64,000 bases of DNA from Hygrocybe punicea (lineage: Eukaryota > Basidiomycota > Agaricomycetes > Agaricales > Hygrophoraceae): NCBI GenBank assembly GCA_963556145.1, contig OY744468.1:3224001-3288000 (forward strand), in the 5' to 3' direction. This document shows positions 44,578 to 55,844 of this stretch, in pieces; the stretch's first letter is position 1, and the number at the start of each line of letters is the position of its first letter. The position numbers were made by a program, and so were the translations under genes. The notes under the pieces were generated by a model. It was not told the origin of the DNA. It saw nothing but the letters and a program-made list of their open reading frames with translations, and made no database searches.

Positions 44578-45361
44578 ATGGCTGTCCGCCTCGTCAACAC
44601 CAAACGAAATGTTATCACCATCCAAGTGCTGGGGCCGTTGGAAGAGATTGAGCATTTAGTTATACCACCGATGGCATCAGGGCCACTTGTAGGTTTTTCC
44701 CTTCTGTTTGATGTACTGATTTCTTTAATACGAAGTAGATCTTGGTTGTAAAACCGCCTGCACCCCATCCGGCAGACGACGACCTTGGTTTTTTCACTCC
44801 ATCTGACCATGAATTGATGGACAATCTTATGCAGAATCGGTGAGTAGTATTTTGAACGGTCTAGATATTTTGAACGGTCTGACCCTCCCCTACATGTTTA
44901 GTTATTACGATGCAGAACGGACTTTCGTTAACATCGATCACAACCCGGAGAACCTTCAAGACCAATCTCCGAAAGAATCCGCCATTGACATTAACTCACC
45001 AAGCAAGTCATCGATTACAAGCAAAACCGAATCTCAAGATACGCAATATCTTTCTGAAGTCATCCAGAATGAGGATTTGGATGAACACTCAAAGGAATTT
45101 GCTATTTGGCTCCTCGAGAAACGCAAACTCTCCAAGGAAGGTGTTCCACATGTGTGTTTTCCTTCCTCTCAAAGCACACGTCTTCTAACGTGTTTATAGG
45201 TTCCCGACAAGGAAAAATACGCTACCTGGCTCGAAAAACGCAAGGCCTACCGTTCTACGTTCAACCGTGATCATGTTTTAAAAGAAATCATAGACATTCC
45301 TAGAAGCAAGCGCCGCAGAATAGGCGTGAGTTTCTTTGAAGGTCTGAAAGGCTTCTTCTAA
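44578..45361 (+). CDS. unknown protein
   Basis: Exons 44578-44688, 44739-44839, 44902-45142 and 45200-45361 keep frame and give 204 residues. The N-terminus (MAVRLVNTKRNVITIQVLG) looks beta-rich and is followed by LVIPPMASGPLILVVKPPAP. Two related charged segments follow, AIWLLEKRKLSKEG and YATWLEKRKAYRST, then a basic KRRRIG stretch. I do not recognise the family. The third donor (45143) is weak, and the first ATG may not be the true start. The last 84 bp overlap the end of the minus-strand gene, so one of the two ends may be misplaced. Confidence 0.6.
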
Positions 45362-46074
45362 TTCGTCAAGTCTTGTGTTGACGGTTGTATTTGATTCACG
45401 CAGATCGTGCACTTCTTTGAGTAAGTTCTCACAAGCAGTAGCGAGAACATCGATACGGGCGCTATGATCCACTTGGGGTAGCCGAGAGATAGAGTGGTGT
45501 TGTGCGTGATTTTGATTTGTGCTAAGGAATGGATCGGAATTATACTGATCTTGTGTTCGTGATATGTTTCGTGAAGGTGTGTGTCCAGATGGTAAACCCA
45601 GCAGTCCCAGACAATTACCATCCTGTTGCTCTTCACTTGGGCGTCCATGCATTCCTGGATAGGACATCAGGACGGGCTGATGATATTCTAGGTGGTGTTG
45701 CAGATGAGGTACGGTATTTCGATCGCGCGACGATTGTGATTGATGATATGCTTGTCCAGCGTCCATCGAAGGCATTCGGTTGTCGTGGTACCGCTGCATC
45801 GACTGAAATTCAGTGAGTGGTATTATTTTGGTATTATTCGTCCTAATTGACTTCAACTCACATATTCATCGTCAGGACGCAATGATGGTGTTTGCGAGAG
45901 ACTACGAGAAGGCAAGCTAGGTGTTACCATCGAAGAAATCGAGTATTCAGATGGCATTGACGGGGACGAAGCTGAGAGAGGACTATGCAATGCTGGCATG
46001 TTAGCGGTCGTATTGGCCGTTCCGATGGGCATGAGTGGCAGCGTAGGACGGTGCCGTCCCCTTGGGAACGACAT
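45278..46074 (-). CDS. unknown Ser/Pro-rich coiled-coil protein
   Basis: Exons 46074-45862 and 45802-45278, joined over a 59-nt GTGAGT...CAG intron, give at least 245 residues. The first part is Ser/Pro-rich and disordered. The C-terminus has a coiled coil (ENLLKEVHDLRESNTTVNTR, then LDELEEAFQTFKE). Upstream of 46074 the frame remains protein-like to about 46130 (RAYRVPPPFWSPSPPHDP), preceded by a good acceptor, so further 5' exons are likely and the start is uncertain. The domain composition suggests a regulator or scaffold, but I cannot name it. Confidence 0.6.
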
Positions 46075-46134
46075 GGGATCGTGCGGGGGCGATGGGGACC
46101 AGAAAGGGGGGGGAACGCGGTAGGCACGCTGGAG

Positions 46135-46768
46135 GACCAGGCGACCAATAATATTATATTTGGATGTAATCTATATCTGGATGTGCTATATACCCTGGCA
46201 TCTGATGCACTAGAGAAGTCGGAAATCCCAACTCCGGATTGTTCTTAGCAAATGTCCTCGGAGAAAGGCTTACTACTCAAGCAACTCGCAAGACACAGAC
46301 TGTGTATGTTATCCAGATCCAGAGACACTACGTGCAGGGCGCCGTTCCACAACCTCTTTCAATTACGATCAAGCTCATATATTGACTCGTGCTATGTTCG
46401 GTTACAAGTTATACTCTGGTGCTATCCTGATCGTGCTATTTTAGGACTTCCGCAGTGATTGTGCATTCGTGAGGAATAATACAAACAGGATGGACAAGGA
46501 ATAAACCTCAGGACTTTTAACTTGCGCCGAAGGAGGTCCACGGTTGTGCTCGAAGCTGCAAAGTAAATGTCAAAAGTTCGAGGTTCCTCCATGTCTCATA
46601 TCCCGGTCAGTGAGCCCTTGCCCACATTTTCAAGAAACCCAAGGAGACGGTTATACTTACACGACTTGCAAGACATGAAAGGACCGTGCTGGCACTTACA
46701 CATACCCAATAATAGAGCCAATTATACAATCACCTTGCGCCACTATCAGTGCACCCACCAAGAAAAAC
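46135..46768. other. intergenic region
   Basis: No separate gene recognised. The right end is the 3' UTR of U1-70K, and the left may contain 5' exons of the coiled-coil gene. Confidence 0.45.
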
Positions 46769-48087
46769 CTAATATCGCGGTCGTTTCGATTCCCTGTCAT
46801 CATACCCACCAGGGCCTTCACGTTTGAGGTCTCCACGATACCCACCGCCTCCGCTTGGAGGTGGACCATAACCGGGACCTCCAAACGCCCCCGGCCCACC
46901 AAGTGGGGGACCATACCCATTTGGAGGATTATCATTGAAACCACCACCCGCGCCGTTTCCACTGAATCCGATGCCCCCACCACGACCTCTGGCGTATGTT
47001 AGTTAGTACAACGGTCAACTTTAACAAGCTGAATTGGGTACCTGAATCCTCCGCCAAAGTCGTCACGTCCTCCCCTAAATCCACCACCGCTTCCACGAAA
47101 TCCACCTTCGCCCCCGCCAAATCCCCCGCCTCGAAATCCCCCTCTATCTCCACCGAACCCTCGTCCCCCTCCCCCCCGCCCTCGAAATCCGCCCCGATCG
47201 CCGAAGACTCTGCCACCACCACCTCCAGCCCCAAAGCCTCCTCTGAATCCTCCTCTAACAGCAACAGGTATAACCGGTGCAGGGTCGATGGGTTTGGGAC
47301 GGCCCCCCAGACCCCCGCCTAAACGCCGTGGCTTCCAACCTCGCACCGTACGGCCACGTTCAACATCAACCAAAATTCTCTTCCCCATGATATGAAGCCC
47401 GTCGGATTCTTTATAAGCCGCTGAGTGATGTGGGCAAAATTAGCAGGGTCGAGCTGGATTCGAATTGAATACCTTACCTTTCATGTCCCGCTCTCTTTCG
47501 TATACAATGAACGCGTAACCTCGACTCCGTCCTTTCTTATCACGGACTATTCGCACTCTCTCGATGGTGCCGTAACTTTCAAACTCGCGACGTAGATCAC
47601 TTTCGGCTGCATTTTTGTGCTGGAGAAATTTGAATCAAAACGAAGCAAGAAAAGGATGAGCTATACCAGACGAGAGATGAAGAGCGTTTTGTATGGATCA
47701 CCAACGGCTTCGGAGTCATCGGCCGGTTTGTCTAAACCCGATATCAGAAGATAAGCAGAGAATAGACGAGCGAGTCGGCACACAAGAGTCTTTTGCAACT
47801 CTGAACTCCTCCGTTCTCTTTTTCTTTCGCTCGTCCCTCCTAATCTGCCTTTTAATTTCTTCAGCATGGGTGAATACCGGTTCCTCGCCTTCCTCCATGC
47901 CGTCGCCTTCACCGGCACTAAAGAGTCCTGCAGTCCTAGCTTCCTTCAGTTGTGCTAGTAATAAGCCAACGCCATCAACATGTTTTTTTGTGACACGATC
48001 TGCATCTTTGTCGACAGGGCGAGCATAAGGCAATGGCGGTCGAGGCGCAAATAGTTTGAGAAGATTGGGTGGTAGCTTGTCTGTCAT
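46769..48087 (-). CDS. SNP1: U1 small nuclear ribonucleoprotein 70 kDa (U1-70K)
   Basis: U1-70K binds stem-loop I of U1 snRNA and helps recognise 5' splice sites. Five exons (48087-47784, 47731-47667, 47619-47478, 47420-47042, 46988-46769) give 369 residues. The N-terminal region ([18 protein letters not shown]) is typical of the U1-70K family. The RRM has RNP2 TLFISRL and RNP1 RGYAFIVY, followed by [20 protein letters not shown]. The C-terminus is a long Gly/Arg/Phe-rich (RGG-like) region rather than the RS domain of animals, ending in KRPRY. Introns are 47-57 nt, and the last has a consensus ACTAAC branch site. It is divergent from COX10. Confidence 0.95.
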
Positions 48088-48233
48088 GCAAAGCCAGTGG
48101 AGGGGACAAGTGGCAAACCTAGGAGTTCAAACTCCGTTTCGACAAGTTGGCTGGTCCGAGCGTTGGTGAGTTCGCCATTTGTTACGAAGCCGTAGCTAGC
48201 GGCAAATGCTCACTGAGTACGCCTAGGATTTCG
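48088..48233. promoter_or_regulatory. shared divergent promoter of U1-70K and COX10
   Basis: Only 146 bp separate the two start codons, so the promoters must overlap. No TATA box is obvious. Confidence 0.6.
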
Positions 48234-49526
48234 ATGGCGAGTGGGATTTTGTTTTACATGTCCCGAGTCCGGCCGCATTGTGCCTGCCTTCGTGTATGCC
48301 AGCTTGTCAGACGACCACGGGCAACTACCATCGTCAAACCACCCTTCACATCCTTTTTCTCTCATAACAATCAGTGGGAAAAACATCCAGAACAATCGAG
48401 CACAGCGGGGAGGACGTTTCCTATCTCCAGTGCTATACCCGAACACATCGACGCTCCGCAAATTTCCTCATACTCCCTAGCGAAAGGGCCCACCCTCCCA
48501 CAGCTAGTTAAACTCTACGCCCAGCTGTCAAAATCGCGCCTCAGCACTCCTGTGGTATTAACAGCAATGTCTGCTGTCGCTCTTTCCCCATTGACCACAA
48601 CAGTATCTATCTTGTTGTCCACCGCAATCGGCACAGCGTTGTGCATTGCATCCGCAAACACACTCAATCAATTGCAGGAGATCCCGTTCGACGCGCAAAT
48701 GGCTCGCACGCGTATGCGGCCTCTGGTACGGCGGGCGATCACCCCGGTACATGCTGCAGGGTTTGCGTTGGTCACTGGCATCGCAGGCCCGACCGTGTTA
48801 TGGACAATGCTGAATCCCACCACGGCAGCGCTAGGGGCGGCCAACATTGCCCTCTACGCGGGTTTGTATACCTGGCTGAAGCGGAAGAGTGTCTTCAACA
48901 CTTGGGTAGGCGCAGTAGTTGGGGCGATCCCGCCTTTGATGGGTTGGACAGCCTGCGGGGGACAGCTATTCCCATCCGTTAATTATCCGGTGGAATTTTT
49001 CCTTCCCCCCTTCCTTTCTCTCACATCGGCTGTCGACATTACTATGATCAACAATCCGCTTGCTCCACTGGCGTTCTTTATGTTGTTATTTAGCTGGCAA
49101 TTTCCACATTTCAACTCACTGTCGCATCTCGTTCGGGGTTCATATGCTCAAGCTGGATATCCAATGCTCTCTGTTCTTTCGCCGCCACACAATGCTCTAG
49201 TTGCTCTCCGGCATGCCATTATTTTAATCCCAGTTTGCTCTGCGCTTATCCCACTTTCCGGGCTCACCACATGGACGTTTGCAGTGTCGACTTTGGTACC
49301 CAATGCTGTATTCGTTCGAGCAGCGTGGAGGTTTTGGCGAAACCGGAGGGAGAAATACGCCAGAGCAGTGTTTCAACATAGCTTATGGTATCTACCGATG
49401 ATTCTCGGGCTCATGATGGTGCATAAGCAAGGCATGGATTGGCGCGAATGGTTAGGCCTGTTAGGATTTGGGATGAACGATTATGAACAAAAAAAAAAGA
49501 ATGGGGATGCAGCGCTAGATCAATGA
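48234..49526 (+). CDS. COX10: protoheme IX farnesyltransferase, mitochondrial
   Basis: COX10 adds a farnesyl group to heme B, giving heme O, the first step to heme A for cytochrome c oxidase, in the mitochondrial inner membrane. The 430-residue intron-free product starts at the ATG at 48234; the frame is open upstream but has no ATG. The Arg-rich N-terminus (residues 1-40) fits a mitochondrial presequence. The UbiA-type signature is visible: NTLNQ followed by EIPFDAQMARTRMRPL, with the Asp-rich prenyl-diphosphate site. A second motif region is TSAVDITMINNPLAPLAFF, then FSWQFPHFNSL. Several hydrophobic membrane segments follow. The gene converges with the zinc-finger gene 45 bp away. Confidence 0.95.
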   Translation: MASGILFYMSRVRPHCACLRVCQLVRRPRATTIVKPPFTSFFSHNNQWEKHPEQSSTAGRTFPISSAIPEHIDAPQISSYSLAKGPTLPQLVKLYAQLSKSRLSTPVVLTAMSAVALSPLTTTVSILLSTAIGTALCIASANTLNQLQEIPFDAQMARTRMRPLVRRAITPVHAAGFALVTGIAGPTVLWTMLNPTTAALGAANIALYAGLYTWLKRKSVFNTWVGAVVGAIPPLMGWTACGGQLFPSVNYPVEFFLPPFLSLTSAVDITMINNPLAPLAFFMLLFSWQFPHFNSLSHLVRGSYAQAGYPMLSVLSPPHNALVALRHAIILIPVCSALIPLSGLTTWTFAVSTLVPNAVFVRAAWRFWRNRREKYARAVFQHSLWYLPMILGLMMVHKQGMDWREWLGLLGFGMNDYEQKKKNGDAALDQ

Positions 49527-49570
49527 AATACTATATACCTCAATATATACTGATATGAAGTGGAGTCCTG

Positions 49571-50398
49571 TTAACGCCCTAAGTTTGGCTTATGACATAC
49601 TCTCGCCATCGCTATCTGCCTTCGTTGTCTGAATGAAGCCAGTCTCCCTTTGAGTACGCTAACCTTCAAATCTGCGTCCTCCTGAGCTCTTTCCTCATCT
49701 AACAAACGATCCATGATCAACTCCCGCTCCTCCTGCTCCTTTGTACGTCTCATGGCTTCCTCGTCCATTTTGGAAGAAATATCCACTTGAATTTCGTCAG
49801 TCTGCTGGGATGGGAAGCCTTCCATTGTTTGAGAAACGATCTCCGCTTCAGCGACTAGGGTAGCCCGGTCGTAAGCCTCCTGGCGATCGAAAGCTTTTAC
49901 AACATCTCGCTGGAACATCTCCCATTCCTTGTCAATGATTGAGCGTTTCTTGGATGAGATTAAGGCATCATCTTCGTCTCCCGAATCCTTGGATGGGGGT
50001 GGCACCGGCTCTCCGGATGCACCAGAAAAGAAATCGAGAGGAAGTGTAGCTGTTGGTGCAGCATCGGGTCGATCATCTTCGTCTGCATTGTCCTGATCAT
50101 TTCTTCGTCGTTTTCGCTCGCTATCATCGGAATAGGGGCCCTGGTCCTCTGCCTTCCGTTTCCCTGCATTCTTCCCCTCTACCCTCTGTGTCTTTGTCAG
50201 TAATTCCTCCTCTTTCAAACGTGTCACACTGGTCCGATGCAATTTACTTCCCAGGTGCCCCTGCCAGGATGATCCTTGCTTGACTATCGTGCCACACGCT
50301 GTGCATCGTAGTCGGCCAGCTGAAGAATATGAGGCAAATGGGTGAATGACACGAACGTCCTGCCTCTGAGCTCTGAGGAGTGAACGTACATCTGACAT
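49571..50398 (-). CDS. ZNF830/CCDC16-like zinc-finger protein
   Basis: The single-exon 275-residue product starts MSDVRSLLRAQRQDVRVIHP. A U1-type C2H2 finger, C-x2-C-x12-H-x5-H, lies at about residues 32-54 (CTACGTIVKQGSSWQGHLGS, then KLH). A charged region with KRKAEDQGPYSDDSERKRRR follows, then LPLDFFSG and a C-terminal coiled coil (KEWEMFQRDVVKAFDRQEAY to ELIMDRLLDEERAQEDADLK). This layout matches the ZNF830 (CCDC16/OMCG1) family, linked to the spliceosome through XAB2/Syf1 complexes and located in the nucleus. The assignment rests on the finger, the LPxDFF motif and the coiled coil. Confidence 0.85.
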   Translation of the reverse strand: MSDVRSLLRAQRQDVRVIHPFASYSSAGRLRCTACGTIVKQGSSWQGHLGSKLHRTSVTRLKEEELLTKTQRVEGKNAGKRKAEDQGPYSDDSERKRRRNDQDNADEDDRPDAAPTATLPLDFFSGASGEPVPPPSKDSGDEDDALISSKKRSIIDKEWEMFQRDVVKAFDRQEAYDRATLVAEAEIVSQTMEGFPSQQTDEIQVDISSKMDEEAMRRTKEQEERELIMDRLLDEERAQEDADLKVSVLKGRLASFRQRRQIAMARVCHKPNLGR

Positions 50399-51411
50399 GT
50401 TTGGTTACCCCAATTTGGGGAGGTACTACCATTTTAATCTGTCACGCGTCACACGCCCCCCAAACCCACCTGGCCTCCCACAGGACTTAAGCTTTAGGAC
50501 TTAATTTAGGGTTAAGCATTAAAAACGGCCTGAATTAAAGGTAGACCAGGAGTCTTAAGGCTTCATTAAGCCTCAGTACATCCCGACGCTCACTTTAAGC
50601 ATCAGCATCTGCATCCCAGCTGTATGCCTTCTTCTATACCCCAAACCCACCGTTTACTGCCACAGATGGCTGGTCAATCTACTCATGTGACATGAAAAAG
50701 TGCAGATAAATATTATTTGAGCTTCAGCCAAGGGAGCACTCTGGAATTTCTTCTATGCTGGAGAAAAGCAAAATAGTACCCAGTATAAGGCCTATCATCA
50801 TGGATGTGTCAGCCATATGGCAGGCAATGCCAATGAAAGAGATGATGAGGGCACACACCAGGTACAAGGATGTGCCAACAACCAGGACAGATGGCTGAGA
50901 AACCACAGTGGCAATGACAAGGACAGAGACAACGAGGGCACAGATGGCCAGTCAGGAGACAATGATGGGGACAGAGACAGCCAGCGATGGGATGACAGGA
51001 CGACAGAGATGATGCAACCATCCAGTGGACAACAAGGACGACGGGGCACTGCAGGCTACCCCCAAACCTGAACAACTAGTTTCAACTCACTCCTAGTACT
51101 GAACCATCTACATGTTGGTAAAAGTACTGGGCATGGGATGAAACCATTGTCCCTGGGACAATAGGTTGGGATGTCCCATTGTGTATATGGGATGGCCCAT
51201 GAGACAACATTTGGTGTTGTGGGATGTCCCATGGGCACACAGAGGTCTGGGGGCATTTGGGACATCCCTTCTCTAGGTATTTAATAGAAAACTCAGAGTG
51301 ATGATAGCATCTAGTTGTAAATTTCAAGGCCTTGTCATGGCCACTATAGGTACCATGGGTGCTATAGCATAGTATAAGATTGTACCTGCTTATTCTTTTG
51401 AAAGTCATAGA
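50399..51411. other. intergenic, repeat-like spacer
   Basis: No gene. Contains aagctttaggacttaattta and gttaagcattaaaa stretches and a gacaatgacaagg-type simple-repeat zone (50860-51010). From 51140 there are several gggatgtccca/tgggacatccc palindromes, echoed at 52160-52200, which may be ends of a decayed element. Confidence 0.5.
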
Positions 51412-51715
51412 TAGTGTATTGCACAGGTACAGGTAAACCCGTGGGTTTTGCCATGGGTATAGCCTCAGGTACAGGTATGGGTATGGATTCCTAGACCCGC
51501 CAGCTTTCTTTTAAGCCCTGGATCATCCAAAACAGTCATGTATTGAGCTAGATATGCTCAAAATACCTTATTGGAGTATTTTGATCATATCTAGCTCAAT
51601 ACTTGACCATTTTGGACAATCTTGGGCTTAAAATGATGGGTGAAACCCACAGGTCCAATGGGTGCAGGTATGGGTACAGCCAAAAATACCCGGGGGTTAC
51701 CTGTGCAATACACTA
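51412..51715. mobile_element. hAT-like MITE
   Basis: The termini TAGTGTATTGCACAGGTA and ACCTGTGCAATACACTA are flanked by a perfect 8-bp duplication gtcataga (51404-51411 and 51716-51723). The 304-bp element contains an inner inverted repeat around 51520-51640 (gagctagatatgctcaaaat and its partner) that could fold into a long hairpin. A half copy is at 29970-30112. Confidence 0.92.
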
Positions 51716-52466
51716 GTCATAGAGCTGATTGTTTTTTGGGGTCAGAGGCAGTTAGTGGAGATAAAGTAGTTGTTTTCATATATAAAGACAGAAGGAGTGG
51801 GAGAGGAAAAGTGCTGGAGTTGCTGGGTAATGAGATGGGACAGAGGGGGAGGATTGAGGGTATGCTTCTAGAAAACCAATCCCTTGTGCATGTCGCAGGC
51901 TGAAGCTTGTAGGGGAGTGAGTGAGCAGAGCATACATAAAAAACAAAGAGAAGTGGGTCTACATATGCAGAGGAGAGGCTGAGCTGAAAATTAAACAAGT
52001 GTATTATGAAGAAGATTTGATCAGGCTATCCATTGTTATTACATTATTGGTGGTGCATGCAATGGCTGACTTGGATGCAGATGCAGAGGAGAGATCTAAG
52101 ATTACAGTGTGTCTTAAGGAAAGTGGACTTGGGTAAGGAGACATCTCACAGAGGCTTCATTGGGACATCCCACAGGCTTGTCTGGGACATCCCACACAGC
52201 CTTTCAAGACATACTTAATTAAATTCTGACAACATAATTTGCAATTGAAATTGGATAACTTGCAAGACATAATATAGTAGGATTAATATACTACATAACA
52301 TCGTGTACTACATAGCCAGGCATGATCCATACTGCATACCAGCAGCAACTATCCCATTGGTGAGGCATCAACTCTGTACCATGTATGAGCAGCACTCAGC
52401 CCATGGGTGGGGCATCAAATGTGTACCATATACAAGCAGCACTTAACCCATGGGATGGGGCATCAC
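51716..52466. other. spacer
   Basis: No gene recognised. Contains tgggacatcccaca repeats near 52160-52200, and two to three diverged copies of a gcagcacttaacccatgggg-type unit (52340-52465) that recur at 53775-53890 beyond the next element. Confidence 0.5.
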
Positions 52467-53762
52467 TAGTGTTGCCGTGACTACAACTAGCAGTCAACTT
52501 GAAGTTGTAGTCATAGCCAATATTAGCCGAGTCGACCTCTGATTGGACTACAACTATCCAATCAACTCGACTTCAACTATGCCAATCTGGCAAGCCATCG
52601 TCAAGCTGACTTAGCCGACTGTAGTCGGTACTGTAATAATTATATAATTTTATTTATTTATTTATGACCTGTAAATTTAAATGGCTCGAGAGCAGATTTG
52701 AAAGAGTTTGGGGGTGGCTTATATACCTTTCTCGCCATGCATGGACCATGTGACCTTGTTTGGTCAGCTGGAACAAACACAATCACGCAATGATTACGCG
52801 TAGCACCCAAGGTAAGTGTAATTTGGGTTTGGGCGTTTATTCTACTAACTACTTAAACACCTCTAGGTTTTTTTCCCACACCCTTGCGCCAAACGAATGC
52901 GAACACGGCAACAGCAATAAGCAGATGGGATGCAGCCGAGAACGGGGACAACCCAGGCCGACCATGACAGCAAGAACGAGGACGACGGGAATGAGGACGA
53001 CGGGGTAAACAAAGACAAGAACGACGACGAACGCAACGATGGCGAGAACAGGAAGACGACAACAAAGCGGGAATGGCAACTATGACAATGGGAAGACGAC
53101 AACGGGGGAATGGGACAACCAGGACAACGGAGACCAGGACAAGAAGGACAATGGCAATGGGGACGACGATGGCAACAGGGACGACAACGATGGCGACGAT
53201 GAGGACAGTGAGCACGGGAACGGGGACGGGGGCAACGGATGACAGAAATGAGGTGGATGCCCATGGGACGTCCCCAGTGCCATCCAACCTTGCGAAAACA
53301 TGGAGCGCGTCAATTGACGTGCCCCTGTTGTTCACGAGGTAGTGAGCATGCGCGGACACCCATGGAAACTCCCCAGCCCCATCTAACCTTGTGAAAACAA
53401 ATGGAGCGCGTCAATTGATGCGCCCCCATTGTTCGCAAGGTACTTAGGATGGAATGTGGTGGGTACCCGCCGTTGTCTTATCCCCCCACCCTCACCCTCA
53501 CCTCATCCCCACCCCTCCTCTCTGTTTCCCCTCCCTCCCTCCTTCTCTGTTTCCTCTCCCCCTCCCCCTACTCTTATTTTATTTTTATAATATTATTTAT
53601 TTTAATATATATTATTTTTACCAATGGACTGACTGATTGGTCCATATATATTAGTCGAAGCCGTGACTTCGACTTTGACTACATCAATTTATGTGTATAT
53701 AGTCTAGCTGTAGTCATGACTATATAGTTGCAACTACGACTAGTCGAGTCGCGGCAACACTA
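52467..53762. mobile_element. non-autonomous hAT-like element
   Basis: The termini TAGTGTTGCCGTGACTACAA and GTCGCGGCAACACTA are flanked by a perfect 8-bp duplication ggcatcac (52459-52466 and 53763-53770). The 1296-bp interior has a GACGAC/GGCAAC-type repeat block (52930-53240) with compositional frames. It also has two copies of a unit with TCAATTGA (53310-53317 and 53411-53418) and a C-rich tract. No transposase. Confidence 0.92.
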
Positions 53763-54016
53763 GGCATCACTCCATCCTGCTTTCCAGCAGCACTTAGCCC
53801 ATGGTGGGGCATCAAATCCAAACTGCATACCCACATCACTTCACCCTCAGGGCACATTAATCTCTCCTTCATGCCGACATCATTTAGCCAATGAGATGTT
53901 GATAACTTGTTTAGTGGGCCAGTGCTGTGCATGGCATAAACGAGTTTTTTTTTCCCCTCTCCACTTCCATGACAAAGTAAACAATTGCATAAAGCATGTT
54001 ACATATGGTATAAGAC

Positions 54017-54764
54017 TAGTGATGGATATGTTTGGTTCTGAACCAAGGTTCGGACCTGAACTGAACTGAACTGAACCTGAAATAGGGTTCAGGTTCAAGC
54101 TGAAGCCTGAACTGAACCTCAGGTTCAGTTCAAGGTTCAGGCAGGGGGGAAATTCTGTGAACCTGGTTCGAACCAGTTTGAACCTGAACCTAAACTTCAA
54201 CAAATGTGATATAATTTTGCCTAATTTTTGGAAGAAACATGATCACTTTTGTCTTGTCATAGCTAACAACTTCCTGTTAAATCCTGCCACTCTCCTTCAG
54301 GGGGTTTGAGCTCTGGATTTGTCAGGATAAGTTGGTATAAGTTGTATAATATCTGAGGATTATGCCTCAAGTACATATGATGTATTATATTATCATTATT
54401 TTTAAGTACCACAGTTGCAACATTGAAGCTGATAAGCTTAATTTCTTTAACATGTTAGCTTTAAGTGATACAAATGTACAGTAATACATACAATTTGCTC
54501 TAAAGGAACCTTTGTTCATGCTATATAACCACAAGGCATAAAATAAAGGCATTTATACTAAATAAAAATGTAATCTAGCCCTATGATACACTTACAGGTT
54601 TGGTTCAGGGTTCAGATCAGGGTGAACCTGAACTGAACCTATTTGAACCTGAACCCAAGGTTCAGTTCAAAGTTCAGCATATTGACTGAACTGAACCTTA
54701 GCTTCGGTTCAAGGTTCAGATTTTTTTGGCCTGAACTGGACCAAACTGAACCTGTCTATCACTA
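54017..54764. mobile_element. non-autonomous hAT-like element rich in TTCAGGTTCAG
   Basis: The termini TAGTGATGGATA and TGTCTATCACTA are flanked by a perfect 8-bp duplication tataagac (54009-54016 and 54765-54772). Dense ggttcaggttcag/ctgaactgaac clusters lie inside both ends and surround an AT-rich core. A truncated relative is at 21190-21350. No transposase is seen. Confidence 0.9.
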
Positions 54765-54772
54765 TATAAGAC

Positions 54773-55840
54773 ATATAGCATATGTTGTATACTGCCAATT
54801 GTTCTAATAAGCCCACCTCTCACCTCAGCAACATAAAAAGTAGAAAAAATAAAACTACATAGAGTGTCTTGAGTGTTCATCAACCTCCTCTCTTACTGTC
54901 ATATTTTCTATGCTGCATCATTATGTAATATTCTCAGCCACAAAAGAAATGTTTAGGAAGAACAGATGATAGCATGAAGACAGCTGTGATTGGGCTAATG
55001 TTACATATGGCATGAACAAAGTCTTTTTTCTTTTATTGGATTTTTATTTGTATGATTATTGCAAACATCAATAAGTGATTTTGCTTGAAATATATAATCA
55101 GCATATAAGATAATGTATATATATGGTGATATCACATTGAATTTTATGTTTTAAGTAAAACATCAGTACATCATCTTGTCATATTCATGCAACTCCAATG
55201 TACTCTAATGTACTCTGATGTACTCCAATGAACTCCAGCCATCTCCACTCTGTACTTTTCCATTTCATTTCAATCTTATCTTATCTTCTTTTGCACTCCT
55301 ATCTGTCTTCTCCCTTGTCACTGTATATAGCAACCTTTTGTCTCTTTTATCTTTCTCCCAACTCTGGTGAAGTGGGTCTGAGGGTGCTCACAGAACCAAG
55401 CAGGGAATCAGTCAGAATGGGATGGAATAGGACAAGATCAACTGACTACCACATCAGGAACTGCTACTGACTAAAGGGTCTGGTCACATGACATCCCAGG
55501 CACAACTACTCCACCGGTACTCCTGCCGGAGTTCCTATTAACTTTTCATCACCAAGGACATAACAATTAGTTTACTAGTATATAAGCTAGAACTACTATG
55601 TCTTGTATCTTTGTTCTGAAAATTGACTAGAGTACCCTCTGTCTTCTTCACTCTCAAACTTAAGGCTTTGCCTTAAGCTCACTATCTCCATCCTTAGTCC
55701 AGACCTCCGGACTAACTCTGCTTCACTTTGTGTCTACTCAGTACGGCTTAAGGAAGTAGTTAACCTACTTCAGGAGTTTGCACCTCCGATCCTCCAATGA
55801 ACTCCACTCCGTCTGGAGTTGTCTGCATGACTCTAACATA
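54773..55840. other. AT-rich spacer with LTR-like remnant
   Basis: No gene. Tandem gtactc(t/c)aatgtactc repeats lie at 55190-55235. From about 55470 to 55840 the sequence looks like an LTR, with a TATA-like tagtatataag at 55578, C/T-rich leader-like sequence and an end ctctaaca, but I could not define both borders or a target duplication. Confidence 0.45.
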
Positions 55841-55844
55841 TCTG

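Noticed and set aside
48147..48233. COX10 start at 48147
   Set aside because: The codon there is TTG. The first ATG at 48234 begins a basic presequence and suits a eukaryotic gene.
55470..55840. Solo LTR between 55470 and 55840
   Set aside because: TATA-like and C/T-rich leader-like features are present, but I found no matching second border or target duplication, so it is only noted as a possible remnant.
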